Made by a program: the position numbers and the translations under genes
Source: Prolixibacteraceae bacterium
Lineage (GTDB): Bacteria > Bacteroidota > Bacteroidia > Bacteroidales > Prolixibacteraceae
Assembly (NCBI GenBank): GCA_019163175.1
Contig: JAFLKN010000035.1
Location: 1-64,000, forward strand
Direction: 5' to 3'
DNA length: 64,000 nt
Notes under the pieces: model-generated
Seen by the model: only the letters and a program-made list of their open reading frames with translations
What the model was told of the DNA's origin: nothing
The model's database searches: none
Part shown: piece by piece, positions 1-9,184 of the stretch
Layout: each line of letters starts with the position of its first letter
Numbering within the stretch: the stretch's first letter is position 1

Positions 1-2
1 CT

Positions 3-593
3 ATGAAAATAGGAAAAAACAAAATGGTTTCCCTGACATACGATTTACATTACGATGATGCTGAGGGAGAATTGATTGAACAGGCTACCACCGAGAAACC
101 ATTGAGTTTTGTGTTTGGTGCAGGCTTGATGCTTCCAAAGTTTGAAGAGCATCTTGAAGGTTTCGAAGTGGGAAATCCTTTCGAAATTAGCTTACAGGAC
201 GTTGACGCGTATGGCGAATTAGACGAAAATGCAATTGTTGACCTTCCAAAACATATCTTCTTTATTGAAGGCGAATTTGATGAAGAAATCGTATCGGTTG
301 GAAATACAGTTCCAATGATGAGCACCGGCGGTCAAAGATTGAATGGACTTGTCTTGGAAATTACTGACGATATCGTAAAAATGGATTTTAACCACCCATT
401 GGCTGGCGAAAATTTATTCTTTAAAGGTCAGATTACCGAAGTTAGAGAAGCAACCGATGAAGAAATTGCTGCTACTTTAGGTGGCGGAGGTTGTGGCTGC
501 GGCAGCGGAGGCTGTGGTTGCGATGATGAAGAAGGTTGTGCCGATGGAAGTTGCAGCACCGAAGGTAAAGGTGGATGCGGATGCGGTTGTTAG
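3..593 (+). CDS. slyD: SlyD-like FKBP-type peptidyl-prolyl isomerase with Cys-rich tail
   Basis: The first ~150 residues match the SlyD layout: an FKBP half-domain beginning MKIGKNKMVSLTYDL, an inserted chaperone flap (roughly residues 70-120), then the FKBP remainder containing FNHPLAGENLFF. Family members catalyse proline isomerisation and act as cytosolic chaperones and metal carriers. The last ~38 residues are Gly/Cys rich with nine cysteines, several as CGC, and no histidine, whereas the E. coli tail is rich in both His and Cys. The start at base 3 agrees with family N-termini, so the gene looks complete although the window edge hides its promoter. It lies 92 bases before chorismate synthase. 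Confidence 0.88.
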   Translation: MKIGKNKMVSLTYDLHYDDAEGELIEQATTEKPLSFVFGAGLMLPKFEEHLEGFEVGNPFEISLQDVDAYGELDENAIVDLPKHIFFIEGEFDEEIVSVGNTVPMMSTGGQRLNGLVLEITDDIVKMDFNHPLAGENLFFKGQITEVREATDEEIAATLGGGGCGCGSGGCGCDDEEGCADGSCSTEGKGGCGCGC

Positions 594-685
594 TCAACTT
601 AATCAGATAATATTAAGATGTTGTTTCAGAATTTCGTATTTTGGAACAACATTTTTAGTTTTTATGAATCTCTTTTTTGGACAGT

Positions 686-1759
686 ATGAATAGTTTTGGA
701 CAAATTTTCAGGTTGACTTCGTTTGGAGAATCACATGGAAAAGCCATTGGTGGAATTATTGACGGATGTCCGGCGGGTCTGGATATCGATATCGATTTTA
801 TTCAGAATGAATTAAATCGTCGTAAACCCGGTCAATCGAAAATTACCACCCAGCGTGACGAAAGTGATCAGGTTGAATTTCTTTCCGGAATATTTGAAGG
901 AAAAACACAAGGCACACCAATCGGGTTTATTGTCAGAAATAAAGATCAACATTCATCAGATTACAATGACCTTAAAGATGTGTTTCGCCCATCTCATGCC
1001 GACTATACCTACATTCAGAAATACGGAACCCGCGATCATCGCGGAGGAGGTCGCTCATCAGCCAGAGAAACTATAGCGCGGGTTGTTGCCGGAGCTGTTG
1101 CAAAATTGCTTCTGTCCAAGTCTGGAGTTTCCATTCAGGCCTATGTTTCGAGAGTTGGCAATATTCAAATCGACAAACATTATTCGGAGCTTGATTTGAA
1201 CCAAACGGAATCGAATATTGTTCGTTGTCCTGATGAACAAACAGCTGAGCGTATGATTGCCCGAATTGAAGAAGCTGGCCGTAATCACGATACTGTTGGA
1301 GGCGTTGTAACAGGTGTAATTAAGGGAGTTCCTTCAGGTTGGGGCGAACCAGTTTTTAATAAGTTACATGCCGATCTGGGTTTTGCAATGCTTGGAATTA
1401 ATGCCGTGAAGGGTTTTGAATACGGATCCGGATTTGAAGGTACCCGCTTATCAGGCTCTGAACACAACGATGTTTTTATAAAAACCGAAAATGGTGTCCG
1501 AACAAAAACCAATCATTCAGGTGGAATTCAGGGTGGGATTTCGAACGGCGAGGATATTTACTTTAATGTAGCCTTTAAGCCTATTGCAACCTTACTGAAG
1601 GAACAAAATACTGTTGATCGGGATGAAAATGAGGTTGTAATCAATCCAAAAGGTCGCCACGATCCCTGTGTTCTGCCAAGAGCTGTTCCAATTGTTGAGT
1701 CAATGGCGGCTATTGTGCTTGCCGATCATTATTTATTGAGCAGAATTAACAACATTTGA
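686..1759 (+). CDS. aroC: Chorismate synthase
   Basis: Catalyses 5-enolpyruvylshikimate-3-phosphate to chorismate, the last step of the shikimate pathway, using reduced FMN. The 357-residue protein carries family hallmarks: [18 protein letters not shown] near the N-terminus, a conserved [14 protein letters not shown] segment around residue 120, and [20 protein letters not shown] near the C-terminus. A TTG at 677 is in frame, but the ATG at 686 gives the usual N-terminus ([18 protein letters not shown]) and is preferred. The stop is followed one base later by the DUF134 gene, suggesting co-transcription. Confidence 0.95.
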   Translation: MNSFGQIFRLTSFGESHGKAIGGIIDGCPAGLDIDIDFIQNELNRRKPGQSKITTQRDESDQVEFLSGIFEGKTQGTPIGFIVRNKDQHSSDYNDLKDVFRPSHADYTYIQKYGTRDHRGGGRSSARETIARVVAGAVAKLLLSKSGVSIQAYVSRVGNIQIDKHYSELDLNQTESNIVRCPDEQTAERMIARIEEAGRNHDTVGGVVTGVIKGVPSGWGEPVFNKLHADLGFAMLGINAVKGFEYGSGFEGTRLSGSEHNDVFIKTENGVRTKTNHSGGIQGGISNGEDIYFNVAFKPIATLLKEQNTVDRDENEVVINPKGRHDPCVLPRAVPIVESMAAIVLADHYLLSRINNI

Positions 1760-1760
1760 T

Positions 1761-2174
1761 ATGTCGCGCAGAAAACTGCAACGTAAAATTATTACTCCAC
1801 CTACCATTAAGGGAATATCGGTATTCGGATTGCTTCACAAAAAGAGTGAAAAAATACGACTGTTTCTTGAAGAATATGAATCAATCCGGCTACTTGATTT
1901 TGAAAACATGACGCAAGAAGAGGCTGCTATTCATATGGAAGTATCGCGCCCTACACTAACGCGTATCTATGAGAATGCCCGGAAGAAAGTTGCACGTTCT
2001 CTGGTTGAAGGTGTTGATGTGGTAATTAGTGGCGGAGAATACTTGTTTGACGAATCGTGGTACCGTTGCGAATCGTGTAAAGCCAATTTTAATATTTTTG
2101 AAGGTACCGAACATTACTGCCCGGTATGTAAGTCGACCGAAATCATTTCCCTTAATCAGTATTATTCTTCTTAG
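1761..2174 (+). CDS. DUF134 DNA-binding protein with C-terminal zinc ribbon
   Basis: A 137-residue protein of the DUF134 family. Residues ~40-80 form a sigma70-region-4-like helix-turn-helix (MTQEEAAIHMEVSRPTLTRIY), which is characteristic of the family. The C-terminus has two CxxC pairs (CESC and CPVC) about 20 residues apart, consistent with a zinc ribbon. Family members are presumed DNA-binding regulators and no specific target is established. It begins two bases after the aroC stop codon, so it probably shares a transcript, but nothing in the sequence links it to aromatic biosynthesis. Confidence 0.85.
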   Translation: MSRRKLQRKIITPPTIKGISVFGLLHKKSEKIRLFLEEYESIRLLDFENMTQEEAAIHMEVSRPTLTRIYENARKKVARSLVEGVDVVISGGEYLFDESWYRCESCKANFNIFEGTEHYCPVCKSTEIISLNQYYSS

Positions 2175-2289
2175 CTAACGCTTTGCCAAATACATTGCAG
2201 GTCATTTACTTTATACTGGTTTGCTTCACTTGAATTCCCAGCATCTGGTTCTCAATAATTTTTTTTGGCGGCAACTTTTATGTATTTGA

Positions 2290-3279
2290 TCAATAAACGA
2301 ACTCAATATTGTCGACCCAAAATACCGTTTCGGTGGAGCCAGTATACAAAATCCCCTGATAACTCGATGTAAAATAGAAAATCAAATGAGTAGGAACGTC
2401 ATTTGGTTTGCCCCAGCCCGTTTCTACCAACGAAACCATTTTCCCTTGCGAATTTTTAACAAAAACCTCACCCGACCCTGGAATTAATCCCATTGTCTTG
2501 GCATCGTACTCTTTAAGGTGCGTAATATCACCGTAGTAAATGGGGAATGTGGAGTCATTGATCCATTCCTTAACTGTTCCGATAAAGAACTGGCGGGCAC
2601 CTCCAATTCTGGTTGCGAATACATTTCCATTTTTATCCTCCCATCGTTTTTGAAGGATCAGGCAAAACTCTGATTTATCATTCCCTTCAGCTGGATCGGT
2701 GCTATATATAGCTTTCACTCTTTGGTTTCCTACCTTATATTTGTAGTCAAATTTTACGGCCTTCGGCTTCCTGGTAAAGAGAACTCCCTGATTTACATTT
2801 TTCAGCGGATCTTTTAAACTCTTAATCGGTTCAATCAAATCACCTACGAACAAAGTACCAGCAATTAAGACTTCAACTTTGAGTCCGGCAATATTATCTT
2901 TTCTGATGGATGTTTCTAAGCGGCAGCAATAGCCATTCTCTCTCTTTTCAGGAAAAACTCTTGTATTTCCGATGTCAAGAACCATTTTAGAATAAATATT
3001 GGTTGTAGCCCAAGGCGATTTCTTATCATTTAAGGTTGTGTCATAAAAATCTGATTTCGAGTCAACTTTCCCTACTCCAAAAAGTTCGATGGTATTGCCA
3101 CTTAACAAGATGGATTCCTTCACTTTTCGGGCATACCAAAAATCGAGCGATGAATAGTTTAACTGTCCGACATTATCAACATAAGGACTCAGATTATTTT
3201 GTGAAAAAACATGTATTCCGAAGCTGAATATGAAGAACAAAATCATTAAAATTTTCGGATATCTTTCAGAATTATTCAT
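2290..3279 (-). CDS. Secreted PCMD-like (putative carbohydrate metabolism domain) protein
   Basis: A 329-residue protein with an N-terminal signal peptide (hydrophobic residues ~8-26 ending near FSQN). The C-terminal two thirds resembles the Bacteroidota PCMD domain: a beta-rich fold whose last strands read FYFTSSYQGILYTGSTETVFWVDNIEFVY-like, with the characteristic SS-G-GS-VDN pattern. The family name refers to association with carbohydrate-related surface proteins and no reaction is established. It stands alone, facing away from fucI, so a link to fucose use is only positional. Assignment to PCMD is by pattern and moderate. Confidence 0.6.
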   Translation of the reverse strand: MNNSERYPKILMILFFIFSFGIHVFSQNNLSPYVDNVGQLNYSSLDFWYARKVKESILLSGNTIELFGVGKVDSKSDFYDTTLNDKKSPWATTNIYSKMVLDIGNTRVFPEKRENGYCCRLETSIRKDNIAGLKVEVLIAGTLFVGDLIEPIKSLKDPLKNVNQGVLFTRKPKAVKFDYKYKVGNQRVKAIYSTDPAEGNDKSEFCLILQKRWEDKNGNVFATRIGGARQFFIGTVKEWINDSTFPIYYGDITHLKEYDAKTMGLIPGSGEVFVKNSQGKMVSLVETGWGKPNDVPTHLIFYFTSSYQGILYTGSTETVFWVDNIEFVY

Positions 3280-3346
3280 GAACCTAAGAGTTATTAACTG
3301 ATTTTTTGACGAAGTAGTTTTTGCTGTGCCGGTTTTAATCAGGGTG

Positions 3347-3354
3347 CAAATTTA
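3347..3354 (-). promoter_or_regulatory. Candidate -7 box upstream of the PCMD-like gene
   Basis: Read on the minus strand the bases are TAAATTTG, a perfect match to the Bacteroidota TAnnTTTG element, 68 bases before the start codon at 3279. No TTG was found at the ideal -33 spacing. The rest of the 329-base divergent gap (3280-3608) shows no gene or strong hairpin, and I could not identify a matching box for fucI. Confidence 0.4.
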
Positions 3355-3608
3355 CTTGAATAATCGTTTAAAACTTCATTGCATATTATCTTTTGATTGC
3401 GCTTTCCTTTGTTTATAGGATGGGTCGAATACTTCATTCATAAAGCGTAAACCTCTTACGATGTAATACTAAAAAAGCTATAAATTTCCAGAAATGTGTT
3501 TCCCGGCATTTCAAGTTCTGAAAAAAAGTATTTACTTAGCAGCACAGTACAGGATAACAGAAAAGTACTATATTCAAATTCAGATACGCTAAAAAATAAA
3601 AGGTAAAA

Positions 3609-5396
3609 ATGAATCAAAACACAAGACTTATAGGTCGTTTGCCCAAAGTTGGTATCCGTCCTGTAATTGACGGAAGAGAAATGGGCGTACGCGAGTCGCT
3701 CGAAGTACAAACCATGAACATGGCCAAAGCTGCCGCTAAATTAATTGAAGAAACCCTTCGTTTTCCGAGTGGCGAAAAAGTAGAATGTGTAATAGCAGAT
3801 ACTACCATTGGTGGCGTTGCAGATGCTGCCATGTGCGCCGATAAATTTGAAAAAGAAGGTGTTGGCGTATCGTTAACAGTTACACCATGCTGGTGCTATG
3901 GAACTGAAGTTATGGATACGACTCCCCTTTTACCTAAAGCGGTTTGGGGTTTCAACGGAACCGAACGCCCGGGTGCTGTTTACCTTGCAGCTGCTTTAGC
4001 CGGATATTCGCAAAAAGGACTTCCTGCTTTTGGAATTTATGGCCGCGATGTACAGGATTCAGGTGATACCAGTATTCCTGCCGATGTTCAGGAAAAAATC
4101 ATTCGATTTGTAAAAGCTGCTTTGGCTTCAGCACAAATGAAAGGAAAATCCTATTTGTCAATCGGCTATTCTTCAATGGGTATTGCCGGTTCAATGGTCG
4201 ACCCTGATTTCTTTCAGGAATATTTGGGTATACGTACCGAATTTGTTGAATCGGTTGAGTTTTTACGCCGGATTGAAAAGGGCATTTTTGATCCGGAGGA
4301 ATATGCAAAAGCTATGGCATGGACCAAAGCCAATTGCATTGAAGGTGATGATCACAACCGTGCGGCCAAACAATCTTCGCGCGAACGAAAAGATTGGGAA
4401 TGGGAAATTGTAGTTAAAATGACTTTGATTGCCCGCGACCTAATGATTGGAAATCCAAAACTCAAGGAAATGGGATTTGGCGAAGAATCGAAAGGTAGAA
4501 ATGCCATTCTGGGCGGTTTCCAGGGACAACGCCAGTGGACTGATTATTATCCCAATGCTGATTTTACGGAAGCTATCCTGAACTCTTCATTCGATTGGAA
4601 TGGGATTCGTCAGGCTTTTGTTTTTGCAACCGAAAATGATAGTTTGAATGGTGCCTCCATGCTATTTGGTCATTTGCTAACAAATACTGCACAAATTTTC
4701 TCTGATGTTCGTACTTATTGGAGTCCGGATGCAGTTAAACGCGTAACAGGAAAAGAATTAACAGGAAAAGCATCAAATGGGATTATTCACCTGATTAACT
4801 CAGGTTCCACAACGTTAGATGCTACAGCTCAACAACACGATGCCGACGGAAATCCAGCAATGAAAGCCTTCTGGGAAATTAGCGAAGAAGAAGCTGCAGC
4901 CTGTTTGGAAAATACACGTTGGTGTCCGGCCGATTTGGGATATTTCCGTGGTGGAGGTTATTCCTCGCAGTTTAAAACTGCTGGCGAAATGCCGGTTACA
5001 ATGTCAAGAATAAATCTGGTAAAAGGAATTGGTCCGGTTCTTCAAATTGCTGAAGGTTGGACAGTTGAGTTGCCAGATGATGTACATCAGGTTTTAGATA
5101 AACGTACAAATCCGACTTGGCCAACGACCTGGTTTGTTCCACGTTTGGCTGATAATGATGCTTTTAAAGATGTTTATAGTGTGATGGCAAACTGGGGTGC
5201 AAACCATGGCGCTATCTCGTTTGGTCATATCGGAGCCGATCTTATTACACTGGCTTCCATTCTTCGCATACCAGTTAATATGCACAATGTTAGCGACGAT
5301 AAAATCTTCCGTCCAAGTGCATGGTCGGCTTTCGGAACAGATAAAGAAGGAGCCGATTATCGTGCATGTGCCACTTATGGACCTTTGTACAAATAA
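3609..5396 (+). CDS. fucI: L-fucose isomerase
   Basis: Interconverts L-fucose and L-fuculose in the cytoplasm, the first step of fucose catabolism, and often accepts D-arabinose. Its 595 residues are close to the E. coli enzyme (591). Family motifs are visible: [14 protein letters not shown] near residue 95, [13 protein letters not shown] and FSDVRTYW (carrying the Mn2+-ligand Glu and Asp), and [15 protein letters not shown] followed by MHNV near the C-terminus, the His-containing part of the metal site. The start ATG follows an AT-rich stretch. A GntR-type regulator lies 120 bases downstream. No fuculokinase, aldolase or permease is in the window. Confidence 0.96.
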   Translation: MNQNTRLIGRLPKVGIRPVIDGREMGVRESLEVQTMNMAKAAAKLIEETLRFPSGEKVECVIADTTIGGVADAAMCADKFEKEGVGVSLTVTPCWCYGTEVMDTTPLLPKAVWGFNGTERPGAVYLAAALAGYSQKGLPAFGIYGRDVQDSGDTSIPADVQEKIIRFVKAALASAQMKGKSYLSIGYSSMGIAGSMVDPDFFQEYLGIRTEFVESVEFLRRIEKGIFDPEEYAKAMAWTKANCIEGDDHNRAAKQSSRERKDWEWEIVVKMTLIARDLMIGNPKLKEMGFGEESKGRNAILGGFQGQRQWTDYYPNADFTEAILNSSFDWNGIRQAFVFATENDSLNGASMLFGHLLTNTAQIFSDVRTYWSPDAVKRVTGKELTGKASNGIIHLINSGSTTLDATAQQHDADGNPAMKAFWEISEEEAAACLENTRWCPADLGYFRGGGYSSQFKTAGEMPVTMSRINLVKGIGPVLQIAEGWTVELPDDVHQVLDKRTNPTWPTTWFVPRLADNDAFKDVYSVMANWGANHGAISFGHIGADLITLASILRIPVNMHNVSDDKIFRPSAWSAFGTDKEGADYRACATYGPLYK

Positions 5397-5424
5397 AAGT
5401 GTATAAAGTGATTTAAAGGCCGGA

Positions 5425-5453
5425 TTGCCTGAAGTTAAAAATTGCTACCTTCG
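5425..5453 (+). promoter_or_regulatory. Candidate promoter for the GntR gene
   Basis: TTG at 5425-5427, an 18-base gap, then TACCTTCG at 5446-5453, one mismatch from TAnnTTTG. The same 18-base spacing occurs at the permease and sulfite reductase promoters in this window. It lies upstream of the hairpin at 5469-5502, so transcripts started here must pass that hairpin to reach the regulator gene. Confidence 0.4.
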
Positions 5454-5468
5454 CAACATGAATAGATT

Positions 5469-5502
5469 AAAAGCCTGAATTGTATTTCAATTCAGGCTTT
5501 TT
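5469..5502 (+). terminator. Intrinsic terminator or attenuator between fucI and the GntR gene
   Basis: A perfect 14-base inverted repeat (AAAAGCCTGAATTG / CAATTCAGGCTTTT) with a five-base TATTT loop and a short T run. It sits 73 bases after the fucI stop and only 14 bases before the regulator start codon. It can terminate fucI transcripts, but any promoter of the regulator probably lies upstream, so it may also attenuate that gene. Confidence 0.7.
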
Positions 5503-5516
5503 CCAAAATAAGCCGA

Positions 5517-6512
5517 ATGGAAAAATTTGTTTTCAAAACCGACGAGGGTTCTTCGCAAACCAAGCTACAGCAGCTGATTCATGCGGTTACCGAAGCAATT
5601 AGTTTAGGAGTTCTAAAAGAAGGCGACTTCTTGCCTTCTGTCAATCAGCTGAATAAAGATAGTGGCATTTCAAGAGATACCATTTTTAAAGCATATTCAA
5701 TTTTAAAGCAGCGCAGCATCATTTCTGCTACACCTACCAAGGGTTATTTTGTAGCTTCTGAATCGTACCGGGTTTTTGTATTACTTGACGATTTTAGCGC
5801 ATTTAAAGAACAATTTTACAAATCCTTTAGGGCAAATCTCCCTGATAATTATTCAGTTGACCTTCTTTTTCACCATTACAATCCAGAGGTATTCAATCAG
5901 CTTATTCTGAATAGCATCGGACGTTACAGCATGTATATTGTGATGAATATCGACAATAGAAATATGGAGAATGTGGTTCGGAAAATTGATCCTAAAAAGC
6001 TGCTTATTCTGGATATGGGAACTGACCCTAAAAATGAGGTTTCCTATTTAACCCAAGATTTTAATCAGGCGGTTTACGATTGCCTAAATTCAGGATTAGA
6101 GCTTATTCAGAAATATCAGGAATTTATACTCGTTTTCCCACAGAACACCCCACATCCACACGAAACCATCGATGCATTTAACCGTTTTTGCGAGGACCAT
6201 GAATTGAAACATACAGTTCTGGATAACATTGAAAACAGAGATGTTCTGCCTGGGCAGGCCTATCTAGTTATCAAAGATTCCGATCTTGTTAAAATTGTAA
6301 AAGATTGCAAAAGGAACGGATATAAAATTGGGACAGAAGTCGGTATTATTTCTTACAACGATGCGCCTATGAAAGAAATTGTTGGTGCCGGAATCACTGT
6401 GATTTCTACTGATTTTATCCGCATGGGAAAAGATTGCGCCAACTTTATTTTATCCAAAGAGAAAGTTGCTGAAGTAATTCCAACACGATTAATTGTGAGA
6501 GGCTCATTGTAA
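5517..6512 (+). CDS. GntR-family transcriptional regulator with sugar-binding-like C-terminal domain
   Basis: A 331-residue regulator. Residues ~15-85 form the GntR winged helix (GVLKEGDFLPSVNQLNKDSGISRDTIFKAY, then a wing ending KGYFVAS). The remaining ~240 residues resemble a LacI-type periplasmic-binding-protein fold (SIGRYSMYIVMN, KLLILDM, GTEVGIISYNDAPMKEI, VISTDF), the arrangement common for Bacteroidota sugar-responsive GntR proteins. Its position directly after fucI suggests that it senses fucose or a downstream metabolite and controls fuc genes; this is inference, as no operator was identified. The start is fixed by the first in-frame ATG after the hairpin. Confidence 0.85.
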   Translation: MEKFVFKTDEGSSQTKLQQLIHAVTEAISLGVLKEGDFLPSVNQLNKDSGISRDTIFKAYSILKQRSIISATPTKGYFVASESYRVFVLLDDFSAFKEQFYKSFRANLPDNYSVDLLFHHYNPEVFNQLILNSIGRYSMYIVMNIDNRNMENVVRKIDPKKLLILDMGTDPKNEVSYLTQDFNQAVYDCLNSGLELIQKYQEFILVFPQNTPHPHETIDAFNRFCEDHELKHTVLDNIENRDVLPGQAYLVIKDSDLVKIVKDCKRNGYKIGTEVGIISYNDAPMKEIVGAGITVISTDFIRMGKDCANFILSKEKVAEVIPTRLIVRGSL

Positions 6513-6695
6513 ACTCAAATATCTTGAATATAGCTTCAAAATCTGAAATTTGAAAACGGATTCATAAGCATAGCAATAGAATTCAGGGATTAAGCGTTCT
6601 AAGTAAGTAAGCATTGAAAAACCGTTGATATTTTCAGTAAATTCCAAATTGATGGCACGTTCATTGCTACATTAATTAAAACACTCTGTTTAGAT

Positions 6696-7274
6696 ATGAA
6701 AAAGCTGATAATCCTTTTGTTTTTTGCTGCAAGTGCCTGGTTGGCCAATGCTCAGGATTTTTTTGATGCCGGAATAAAGGCCGGTTTGAATACATCAAAA
6801 CTTTCGACTCGCATCAGTGATTATACTCCTCAAACAATAAACAATTATTCATTTGGTGCATTTACCCGACTAAATTTAGGTCGTTTTTATATTCAGCCTG
6901 AAGCTTATTACAATTCAAAAGGTGGTGAATATATCGACCGACTTAACTTGAGCACACTGAATTCGTTTGATCTAAAAGCCATTGATGTTCCGGTATTGCT
7001 TGGTTTAAAGATTATTAATCAGAAAGCCTTTAATCTGAGGATTTTGGCAGGACCAGCATTTACTTTTGTAACAGATAAAAGTGTCAATGGTCAGTTTAAT
7101 GAGTCTGGATTGAGAGATAATTTCTTTGGTTGGCAATATGGGGCTGGCGTCGATATCCTCTTTGTTACTTTTGACGCCAGAATGCAATCGTACAGCGAGG
7201 ATATATACACTTCTCCTGATTTTGATACAAAAAATGGTACTTTTGTTCTCAGTTTAGGCATAAAATTATTCTAA
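6696..7274 (+). CDS. Outer membrane beta-barrel protein (PorT/OMP_b-brl_2-like)
   Basis: A 192-residue exported protein. A signal peptide occupies residues 1-19 (cleavage near ANAQ). The mature part begins DAGIKAGLNTSKL, typical of small outer membrane barrels in Bacteroidota, and alternates hydrophobic and aromatic residues in short strands ending at a terminal aromatic (GIKLF). Members are structural or porin-like, and no specific function can be read. The next gene follows 13 bases later and is also exported, so the two are probably one transcription unit. Confidence 0.75.
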   Translation: MKKLIILLFFAASAWLANAQDFFDAGIKAGLNTSKLSTRISDYTPQTINNYSFGAFTRLNLGRFYIQPEAYYNSKGGEYIDRLNLSTLNSFDLKAIDVPVLLGLKIINQKAFNLRILAGPAFTFVTDKSVNGQFNESGLRDNFFGWQYGAGVDILFVTFDARMQSYSEDIYTSPDFDTKNGTFVLSLGIKLF

Positions 7275-7287
7275 TATCGGTTACTGA

Positions 7288-7830
7288 ATGAGACGGTTTA
7301 TTTTAACAATCATTTCCTCCTGCGCAGTGCTATTTGCATTTGCTCAGGAGGAAATTGTTTTAGATACCATTTCAAAATATAAAGGCGAAGTTAATACACG
7401 CCAATTCACAATAGGAAAACCTTTACTTTCCGATGATTCATTTGTACCTGAGAAATTGAATTTATTTGATAATTTTCTATTTACTCAACCTCTAATACCT
7501 AGTTGGAATAAGAACCTCGATTTTTTAAAATATTTGGGTAGTTCAGGCGTATCAACGGAATCATATACAATTTCGGGCTTTGGATACTCTCCTTTTTTCC
7601 TAAATGGGAAAGTTTTCAATCAGGCTACTTACCGTTTAAACGATCGTTTTTCTTTCGGTGGAAATAGTTTTGGTGCTCAGTCTGTTTTCGATAAGCCCAA
7701 ACTAAATCCGGCTATTCAGGATATGAATACCAAAGGAGCCTCCATGTTCTTGCAATATAAAGTAAGTAAGAATTTTAAGGTCGAAGGTCGGGTGAGCATT
7801 TCAAATCGTTCAAATCCCTGGGAACCTTAG
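7288..7830 (+). CDS. Exported protein of unknown function
   Basis: A 180-residue protein with a signal peptide (residues 1-19, ending FAFAQEE). The mature sequence is polar and aromatic-rich, with features of a short beta-structured envelope protein (ISGFGYSPFFLNGKVFNQATYRLNDRFSFGG), and ends abruptly at GRVSISNRSNPWEP. I do not recognise a named family. It follows the barrel protein by 13 bases and probably shares its message. The ~150 bases after it hold no visible gene. Confidence 0.6.
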   Translation: MRRFILTIISSCAVLFAFAQEEIVLDTISKYKGEVNTRQFTIGKPLLSDDSFVPEKLNLFDNFLFTQPLIPSWNKNLDFLKYLGSSGVSTESYTISGFGYSPFFLNGKVFNQATYRLNDRFSFGGNSFGAQSVFDKPKLNPAIQDMNTKGASMFLQYKVSKNFKVEGRVSISNRSNPWEP

Positions 7831-7980
7831 GTCTTTACGTTATCTCCAATTTGCAATACTGAAATTCATGACTTCATGGTCTTTCCTAAAAATTCTATTG
7901 CGAAGTGAATCTTTTTATCGGGCAGAATAAATATTAAACATTTCAACTAAATTTGGCACACTTTTACATGAGGTACATTT

Positions 7981-8601
7981 ATGCTGGACAAGATCAGAAA
8001 AGTTGAAAAAGTTTTTAAACAATTAGACAAAGAAACTGAAAAGTTTGGCAAGCAATCCGGGCTTAAATGTCTGACAAATTGCAATTTGTGCTGTCTTAAA
8101 AAGGGATTGGAAGCCAACGTTCTCGAATTTCTTCCACTCGCCTATTATTTAGTCAAGAATAACCTGCACAATGCAGCCCTTGATTTGCTTGATACCAATC
8201 CGGAACACTGCATTAGTCTGGCAAAAACACAGGTTCCCGGGCAAACTGCTGGATGTTCTATATACGATCATCGCGGATTGATCTGCCGTTTATTTGGTTT
8301 TTCAGGAGTGCGCGACAAAAATGCCAGGCTTTCAGTCTACACCTGTACTTATATGAAAGCCGAATTTTCGACGGAATATAAAGCAACAATGGAACGAATA
8401 AATATGAACATGCATATTCCTGTCGTTTCAGACTTTTATTATCAAATCTATTATATTGATCCTCAATTGGCCAATGACTACAATCCGATTAATGTAAGCA
8501 TTCGTAAAGCCATTGAAAAAGTGGCCTACTACTATGCAAATAAGCCAATCCGAAAATCAAGAGTAAAGGAAAACACTCCAGTTGCTAAGGAAGTAAAATG
8601 A
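7981..8601 (+). CDS. YkgJ-family cysteine cluster protein
   Basis: A 206-residue protein with the YkgJ/CxxCxxCC pattern: CLTNCNLCCLKKG near residues 30-42, an additional C in the AGCSIYDHRGLICRLFG segment, and a later C near CTYM. The family is thought to bind zinc or an iron-sulfur cluster and its role is not settled. The C-terminal ~30 residues are basic and probably disordered. The stop overlaps the arfB start by four bases (ATGA), indicating translational coupling. Confidence 0.82.
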   Translation: MLDKIRKVEKVFKQLDKETEKFGKQSGLKCLTNCNLCCLKKGLEANVLEFLPLAYYLVKNNLHNAALDLLDTNPEHCISLAKTQVPGQTAGCSIYDHRGLICRLFGFSGVRDKNARLSVYTCTYMKAEFSTEYKATMERINMNMHIPVVSDFYYQIYYIDPQLANDYNPINVSIRKAIEKVAYYYANKPIRKSRVKENTPVAKEVK

Positions 8602-9014
8602 CCACAACGATTGTAAATATTCCTGATTTATCTTCTGAATTTCAGTTCGCTACTTCGCGAAGTAGTGGACCGGGCGGACAAAATGTAAATAAAGTAAATT
8701 CGAAGGTAGAGTTGCGTTTTGATATACCCAATTCATCGCTGCTTGCTGATGAACAAAAGGCTGTTTTACTTCAGAAATTGGCATCAAAACTTAGTACTGA
8801 TGGTGTGTTTAGCGTTATTTCACAGCGCGACCGTTCACAGCTTTCGAATAAAGAAGATGCAATTACAAAGTTTTATCTGATCATTGCTAAAGCTTTAACG
8901 CCGGTTAAACCGCGTAAAAGAACCAGACCGACAATGGGTTCGGTCGAAAAACGATTATCCGGTAAACGAATTAAATCTGAGATTAAACAAAACCGACAAA
9001 AGATTGATGATTGA
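8598..9014 (+). CDS. arfB: Alternative ribosome-rescue factor ArfB (peptidyl-tRNA hydrolase)
   Basis: Hydrolyses peptidyl-tRNA on ribosomes stalled at the end of truncated messages. The 138-residue protein has the class I release-factor GGQ motif (SSGPGGQNVNKVNSK, about residues 21-35) and the basic C-terminal tail (KPRKRTRPTMGSVEKRLSGKRIKSE) that enters the empty mRNA channel. It is full length for the family (E. coli 140). It overlaps the cysteine-cluster gene by four bases. Confidence 0.93.
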   Translation: MTTTIVNIPDLSSEFQFATSRSSGPGGQNVNKVNSKVELRFDIPNSSLLADEQKAVLLQKLASKLSTDGVFSVISQRDRSQLSNKEDAITKFYLIIAKALTPVKPRKRTRPTMGSVEKRLSGKRIKSEIKQNRQKIDD

Positions 9015-9126
9015 AACCAGATAGTTTTTGCCAAGTAATGATTACATGATCTGTATCGTATTAATAATTCAGTATTAAACATCCCTTTCTTCTACTTATT
9101 TAAGCTGCGAATTTTGAAGCTTTTCG

Positions 9127-9134
9127 TATTTTTG
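9127..9134 (+). promoter_or_regulatory. Candidate -7 box for the MscS-type gene
   Basis: TATTTTTG is a perfect TAnnTTTG element, 51 bases before the ATG at 9185. Its presence argues against translation starting at the in-frame GTG at 9134, which overlaps the box. Confidence 0.5.
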
Positions 9135-9184
9135 TGCTTCCAAATCCAGATTTGAGTTTAAATGCCAAACATGATATTACCTGT

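Noticed and set aside
481-693. Small alanine/valine-rich frame over the SlyD tail and aroC leader
   Set aside because: Other-frame translation of a GC-rich Cys/Gly repeat, with no start context.
9134-9184. GTG start at 9134 for the MscS-type gene
   Set aside because: It falls within a perfect -7 promoter box, so it is probably not transcribed.
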